Shown: positions 58,746-64,000 of the stretch, in pieces | Layout: each line of letters begins with the position of its first letter | How positions within the stretch are numbered: position 1 is the stretch's first letter | Source: Hofstenia miamia | Lineage: Eukaryota > Xenacoelomorpha > Acoela | Direction: 5' to 3' | Length of the DNA stretch: 64,000 nt | Assembly: GCA_004352715.1 (NCBI GenBank) | Contig: SCFE01000002.1 | Coordinates: 5,140,251-5,204,250 of the forward strand | Position numbers and translations under genes: made by a program | The notes under the pieces: generated by a model | What the model saw: the letters and a program-made list of their open reading frames with translations, nothing else | The model's database searches: none | What the model was told of the DNA's origin: nothing

Positions 58746-58851
58746 TTTGGAAAATTTTGCAAATATTTGCCAAATATTTGGAAAAAAATGCATAATTTTT
58801 GTCAATGGCAATATTCCAAATATTTGGCAAATAATTGCCAAATTTTCCAAA
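58746..58851. repeat. 38-bp inverted repeat, long hairpin
   Basis: Arms 58746-58783 and 58814-58851 pair at 36 of 38 positions around a 30-nt loop. The arms are themselves built from CCAAATATTTGG-like palindromic words. It lies within the sequence that interrupts the Tc1 transposase, so it may belong to a fold-back or MITE-like insertion. Confidence 0.9.
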
Positions 58852-59408
58852 TTTGTACAATTTGTACATTCATTAATTTAAAGCTTATTTGAATAAATAA
58901 ACGTGTACATAATATATAATTGAGTATTTCAAACATTTTTTAAACCAATATAACGAAAATTTCAACTTTTCATTGACTACTGTTATAAACAATTAAAGTA
59001 TTTATATATCTAAGAATAATTTATGCAACATTTAAATACTCAATTAGTACTAGTTATGGACTAGTGTTATAACCTGTATTCTATTAGTTTTTTATGTTCA
59101 TACCAGAAATAATTTTTAAATCTAACATACTTATAAATGCTTAAGTTGTAATTCATAACTGCCAAAATTTTGAGCAAATTGTTACGGAATATAAACAAGA
59201 TTAATTGGAAAATTTTCAATGTTGCATTAGTTAAGAATTATGATGTTGACTTGCATACTAATGCTTTAATGCATTTGGTTGGCAGTTGATTGCTGTAGTT
59301 TAGACTATGATTAGTCTGTATTGGATCTATACGTCTTCTGTATACATCTTATGTATACTGTGAAGCAGTTTAACCAACTGCTGTTATAAATAACTAAAGC
59401 TGATGAAA

Positions 59409-59915
59409 NNNNNNNNNNNNNNNNNNNNNNNNNNNNNNNNNNNNNNNNNNNNNNNNNNNNNNNNNNNNNNNNNNNNNNNNNNNNNNNNNNNNNNNNNNNN
59501 NNNNNNNNNNNNNNNNNNNNNNNNNNNNNNNNNNNNNNNNNNNNNNNNNNNNNNNNNNNNNNNNNNNNNNNNNNNNNNNNNNNNNNNNNNNNNNNNNNNN
59601 NNNNNNNNNNNNNNNNNNNNNNNNNNNNNNNNNNNNNNNNNNNNNNNNNNNNNNNNNNNNNNNNNNNNNNNNNNNNNNNNNNNNNNNNNNNNNNNNNNNN
59701 NNNNNNNNNNNNNNNNNNNNNNNNNNNNNNNNNNNNNNNNNNNNNNNNNNNNNNNNNNNNNNNNNNNNNNNNNNNNNNNNNNNNNNNNNNNNNNNNNNNN
59801 NNNNNNNNNNNNNNNNNNNNNNNNNNNNNNNNNNNNNNNNNNNNNNNNNNNNNNNNNNNNNNNNNNNNNNNNNNNNNNNNNNNNNNNNNNNNNNNNNNNN
59901 NNNNNNNNNNNNNNN
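59409..59915. other. Assembly gap (N)
   Basis: Run of N of about 507 bases inside the insertion that splits the Tc1 relic. Confidence 0.99.
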
Positions 59916-60143
59916 TGATAGAGTGGCAGGCGCAGATTCCAGACTTTGATATAATTGAACCAGTCTGGGTTATTATGAGATGCGGTGGCTAATAGTTGTC
60001 CTAAGAATGTGGATGACCTGTGGAGGTATGAAAAAGAGGAATTTTACGAGATCTTTCATGAAACAATAGACAAACTTTTTAAATCCATCCCTCGTCGTCT
60101 TGACACCGTCTTCATGGCATGTGTTGGATTTGGAAAATACTGA

Positions 60144-61109
60144 GCATAATTTTTATTGAATAGATTATAGAATTGTGTAATTCATTGCTTTTAGTTTGTT
60201 CGGTTTTGTTTTATTTAGTTGTAAAAAAACTTAACTCCACCTTTTCAATACTTTTGAGCTCATAGAATTCAACCAAAAAAATTTAATCTACCTTAAAAAT
60301 TTATTTATATACACATAATATTCATAAAAACAAAATTTCAAATTCTTAGATATACTTTGAATACATTTACAGTGTTGCTTTTAACTCTAAATTTGTTATT
60401 CATGATGCTTGGGGATATTTTTACAGTAATCAGCCTCTGTTTCAATACATTTAATGGAAAGTATTAGTTTTGGACAATGTAGGTCATCGCATCAATAGTT
60501 TCTTGTGATTTTTATTCATAATAATATTGTGAGTTCAGTTTTAATGTGGTACCACCCTGAAAATTTTAATTTCGAGAAAATAGATACATGGATGTGAAAC
60601 CCTCCTATAGTATGAAACAAATAATTAGAAAACAAAAAAAAATTGCATAATTTATTCTAATTAGTCAAGATGGCAGCCACAATCTTATATTAATTTTTTC
60701 AAACTTAAGATTTTTTAGGTTAGTACTATCTTAAGGAATATGAGATTATCAATTCTTTATTTTCCTATGGAAAGTTTTCATTTTATTGTTCATGAGAATA
60801 ATCAACCATAACAGTTTGAAATCTTGTTCTTGATTTCAGAAGATGAGCAGATGTTTTAATTCTGAAAGTATGGAAGCTATGTATGATTGTAGAAAAAATT
60901 AGTTTCAGACACAAGGAATAAATAAAAACTACAGAAATTGTGTGTATGTGTGTTGCGAGAGTTTATGGAAAAATATGTTGCAAACAATGAATGAATAACA
61001 AATTAGTCATAAAAACTGTAATTCGTGTAACATGGTCAACAAATCTGACTTACCCATCACCTTAATATTTATATACATAAATCTGGCTGATGCGTGGGAA
61101 AATCAAACA
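60144..61109. other. AT-rich region without recognisable gene
   Basis: No recognisable ORF or repeat. It may include the 5' part of the LTR that follows, because similarity to the solo LTR begins only at about 61110. Confidence 0.35.
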
Positions 61110-61822
61110 AACTGGATTAAATTAATTGGATAAATATTTAGCAGCTTCCTACCCTACATGTAATTATTAATATATGTTTGGTCACATTATCAGTCACATT
61201 ATAGTCATTAATTTGGATCTAAAATAATATAGATATAAATTCCTACACTTGGCTTACTAGCAATATTTCAAATTATATATCATTAGTACATGTAAGAGAT
61301 TGATTGATAGTTAGCTAAATGGAAATAAAACTCCTAATCATATTCCTAACATAAGTGCAGGTTCATGGATCAGAACAAGGAACCTAGAATTATTTACATT
61401 ATGGGATCCTCGCCACTACTGAACACCAACCATTTAGCTGAACATCATAATAAATAATCAAACCATAATAAGAAAACAAGTATAAGAGTTATGAAGAAAT
61501 TACTTTATCAATTGTTACAATGAATTTCAATCTATTTATAGTTAACTCCAAAAAAGTACCTGTTGATTTCAAAATTTTAATTGTTTGTCTGCCAAGATGG
61601 CTAAAAATAATGGAAGTGAATTTGCCCCTTCATTTCGCCAAATTAGTAGAATCAATAGATACTAATTATAATCAATTTCACTTGATATTTCTTGGTTGCA
61701 TAATACAAACTAATCTAAGTTGATAAAAAATTTTTATGATATATTTTTTAATCACATTTTAAATTCAATCTTAGTTTCTTTCCACTGACTATCTTTTGTT
61801 AGCAGCTTGATTCATTGTATGA
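61110..61822 (+). mobile_element. LTR copy related to the solo LTR, 3' part
   Basis: Matches the last ~700 bp of 47886-48907, sharing GCAGCTTCCTACC, ATGGCTAAAAATAATGGAAG and the end GATGCTACA. The first ~300 bp of the LTR is not recognisable upstream. Sequence after 61822 belongs to the leader-like block, so this is probably the 5' LTR of the gag-containing element that follows. Confidence 0.7.
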
Positions 61823-61849
61823 TGCTACACTGCTATGTTATTTATCTTT

Positions 61850-62500
61850 CTATTTATTTGTAAGCAGCTAGCATCATTAAGTGTTAATTACTTCCTTACT
61901 TGCAAAACACACACACAAGGTTTATTAGAATGGTTCAAGGCTAACAAAGGATAACCCTTAAATAAGCAATAGAATCAGTCAGCAGTTGATGAACTATAAA
62001 ACTCCTCCTGCTAAAAGAGCCAAATAGTAAATACTATTATTTATTATCGCATAAAACAGCCTGGTGGATGATTCTACTTTAATAGTGAGCAGAAACAGTA
62101 TGAAATGATATTCTTAATCAAGGAGTTATTGGATCCCATTGAGTTGATGCAAGGGAACATTAGCAATTTAACTGATATAAAATCTAACCAGGGCTTTTGA
62201 GTAGTTGTAATATTAAAGACTCAAACTTGAATGAATTCAAAAAACTTGATTAGAATAACTTGGAAAAGAAATCATAAGACTCTAACTTAAAACTCAATCA
62301 AAAGTCCACTCAAAAATATGGTTAAAATTATATTATTTTAAATTTAAGTTTTTTATCAATTGCAAATATTTATTTTTAGCCTATGAAGCCTAGAATTTCT
62401 GTAAAAAGTCAGAATTAGATAAAACTTGATTTAACTTGGAATTTTCTTCAAAAAAAACTTCAGCTTGAAATTGAAACACAAAAACTCTAACTCAAACCAA
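61850..62500 (+). repeat. Retroelement leader-like block, inverted relative to 44420-45260
   Basis: Lies between the LTR and gag. Its inverted counterpart at 44420-45260 ends exactly where this copy passes into the LTR, supporting a leader/untranslated role. Confidence 0.7.
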
Positions 62501-62589
62501 GTAACTCAAACTCAACTCAAAAACCCTGAATCAAGCCATGAGGATCAGATTAATTATCTGAGAAGTGACATTGGTTAGCAGCAACAATT

Positions 62590-63945
62590 GCACTTGATAT
62601 GAAAGCATGTTCAGATGAAGAAACTCCAGTACTGGAAGGCTGAGATTCAGGCACTAATCTCTGAAAGAGAGGAAAGAACATTTTGGTTCAATAAAGCACT
62701 CCATGCTAATGAGATAAAGCTAAGGCAAGTGTGGTCGGAAATGAAGAAACAAGAGGTTGAGCATAGGTGTAAGTTGTCCTTTCTCCAGCAGAGCACATAG
62801 TTGGTACCCATACTAGCTCCCCTTCCACTGAAAGAAAACAGTTAGTAAATGATAGCATGGTGAGCCCTCCAATATTCAATGTTAAAGCATCATCAGCCCC
62901 ATTAATTCCTTTAACATCTGGAAAGGATAACTCCACTAGTGAGGATAAACCATTTCTTTGAAAGAGTAATGATAAAGAAGGCAGAAGAATGCCTTTACTA
63001 TAGATGAATTGGAATTAGCTTTTAAGAACTTAGATGAAAAGTACAAAACACAAATTCCTGAGTTAACAGCAAAACAATGTTGAACAAAATGAAGATATCC
63101 CACACATCTGGAAATCTGTTGTTGCTAGTTGAAATAGCCAATGTAGAACAAGAAGCTGAGAATGTGAGAGGAAATATATTCCCAGTTTAGTATACTGAGC
63201 TCATGTTTCCTCAGGCCCCAGTCTGATGTTTCAAATGTAAGAATAAATATGCCTACATTCTCAGGCAAAGTTGATGAATTTGCCCAAACATTCAATGAAT
63301 GGTTCTTTCTTTTTGAGGTGACTTTATCACATTATAAGATCTATTAGTCTGCTGCATCCACACATCTGCCTACTTTCTTGATAAGGAAAAGGTGTAACCA
63401 TTATTTGATGATAGATAGACCAGTTAAGTTCAATTTTAGGGCATTAATCAGGATTTTAAAACATTGTTGCAGTGCACCCCATATGTGACAACAATATAAG
63501 ATTCTCTTAGGAGGAAAAAATTGGTGAAGTTCTAAAACATTTCAACTTATATTACACAGGTAGAATTATTGTACAAGCTAAGATGCCTACTATTTTGTAT
63601 TCTAATCATTATTTGTTTTCCTATTTTCTGAGAGGATTACCCTCATCCTTAAAAGAATACTTTGAGTTTAAGTGTAATCCAAAAGATTTAGTAAGCAAAT
63701 TAATAACAAAAGCTGCTGTAGAAAACATGGTAAGAATTAATGAAGATGTGCATTTACCATCAAATCATAGAAATGTACCAAGAGTGTTGACAATGATAAA
63801 TAAATATGTAAAAGTTATGAAATAAGAGTTATCACAATGTCAACCAGTAAAGAATGTCGATACCAATCAGTCCAGAAAATCTGCAGATTTGAGTAAAGTC
63901 CACTGCCATAAGTTTGGTCAAAATGGACTCAAGAAAACTAGTTGT
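62590..63945 (+). pseudogene. Retroelement gag relic, more complete copy
   Basis: Begins with a charged coiled-coil-like segment (62615-62800; YWKAEIQALISEREERTFW). It continues with the gag shared with 47035-49205, then LRGLPSSLKEYFEFKCNPKD (63634-63693) and a C-terminal CHKFGQNGLKKTSC (63904-63945). That last motif is the retroviral-type zinc knuckle C-x2-C-G-x2-G-H-x4-C with the second cysteine changed to Phe and the histidine to Leu. Stops and frameshifts occur throughout. The element may continue into pol beyond the right edge. Confidence 0.75.
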
Positions 63946-64000
63946 TGTAAGCAAATTTTAATGTCAGATGGTGGTGAAGGTTATTTAACCAAGTAGATTC

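Larger units (their letters stand above)
58225..60143 (+). pseudogene. Tc1-like transposase relic split by an insertion
   Basis: 58225-58422 encodes the N-terminal helix-turn-helix region (YTPQDIRQLIIAKHL, VREISSLFNCSAPTVS). Shifted frames continue with QIHQQWSGRIYVSIATVKRL and, near 58650-58690, ILQHNGASCHTAQYSK. The C-terminal part resumes only at 59916, after the gap, with EWQAQIPDFDIIEPVWVIMR, followed in another frame by PKNVDDLWRYEKEEFYEIF and ending at 60143. In Tc1 proteins these two pieces are separated by about 15-20 residues; here about 1.2 kb intervene. The second catalytic Asp position in the QHDGAxxH motif is Asn. Distinct from the Tc1 relic at 26108-27007. Confidence 0.75.

Overview
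This window is animal nuclear DNA, AT-rich (roughly 70% by eye), gene-poor and crowded with decayed transposons. Evidence for a metazoan: secreted LDL-receptor class A (LDLa) repeat proteins, a GRB2-type SH3 fragment, spliceosomal introns, and hAT, Tc1/mariner, Merlin, LINE and Ty3/gypsy elements. Universal stress protein (USP) genes are known from flatworms, cnidarians and molluscs and are not typical of vertebrates; that fact, the AT bias and introns of only 38-44 nt would suit a flatworm-like or cnidarian/myxozoan-like lineage, but I cannot name the species. The assembly is a draft with N gaps, several of which sit between near-identical repeats that look like unmerged haplotype contigs.

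Layout. 1-5902: two divergent LDLa genes. The minus-strand one runs off the left edge. The plus-strand one (3720-5902) encodes a signal peptide and 14 LDLa repeats in five exons separated by four tiny introns. 7400-10620: two decayed LINE fragments pointing away from each other, with a broken GRB2-like SH3 copy between them. 12154-18872: a two-exon universal stress protein gene whose 6.26 kb intron holds a structurally complete hAT transposon (13339-15783, 8-bp target duplication). 20754-22051: a non-autonomous hAT-like element with a perfect 8-bp duplication. 25400-29500: piggyBac-like (weak), Tc1/mariner, zinc-ribbon and Merlin transposase remnants. 30587-30811: a broken second copy of the USP last exon, part of which is repeated across an N.

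36300-49260: Ty3/gypsy-type retroelement debris. It includes a pol relic whose three reverse-transcriptase catalytic aspartates are all asparagine codons, copies of a third ORF in both orientations recognisable by flips in A/T strand skew, and a gag split by a 1022-bp solo LTR. 50834-53309: a secreted-protein gene interrupted by a 647-bp GC-rich insertion with an 11-bp target duplication; without the insertion and one 57-nt intron it reads through as 586 residues. 54761-58095: three identical ~260-320-bp copies around a second hAT element, best explained as empty and filled alleles assembled in series. 58225-60143: a Tc1 transposase relic split by an insertion that contains a long hairpin and a gap. 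61110-64000: LTR, leader and gag of a second copy of the retroelement, running off the right edge.

The genes that look alive are the two LDLa genes and the USP gene. The 50834 gene is coherent apart from the insertion. Nearly everything else is transposon-derived. No CRISPR, operon, bacterial or rRNA features were seen.
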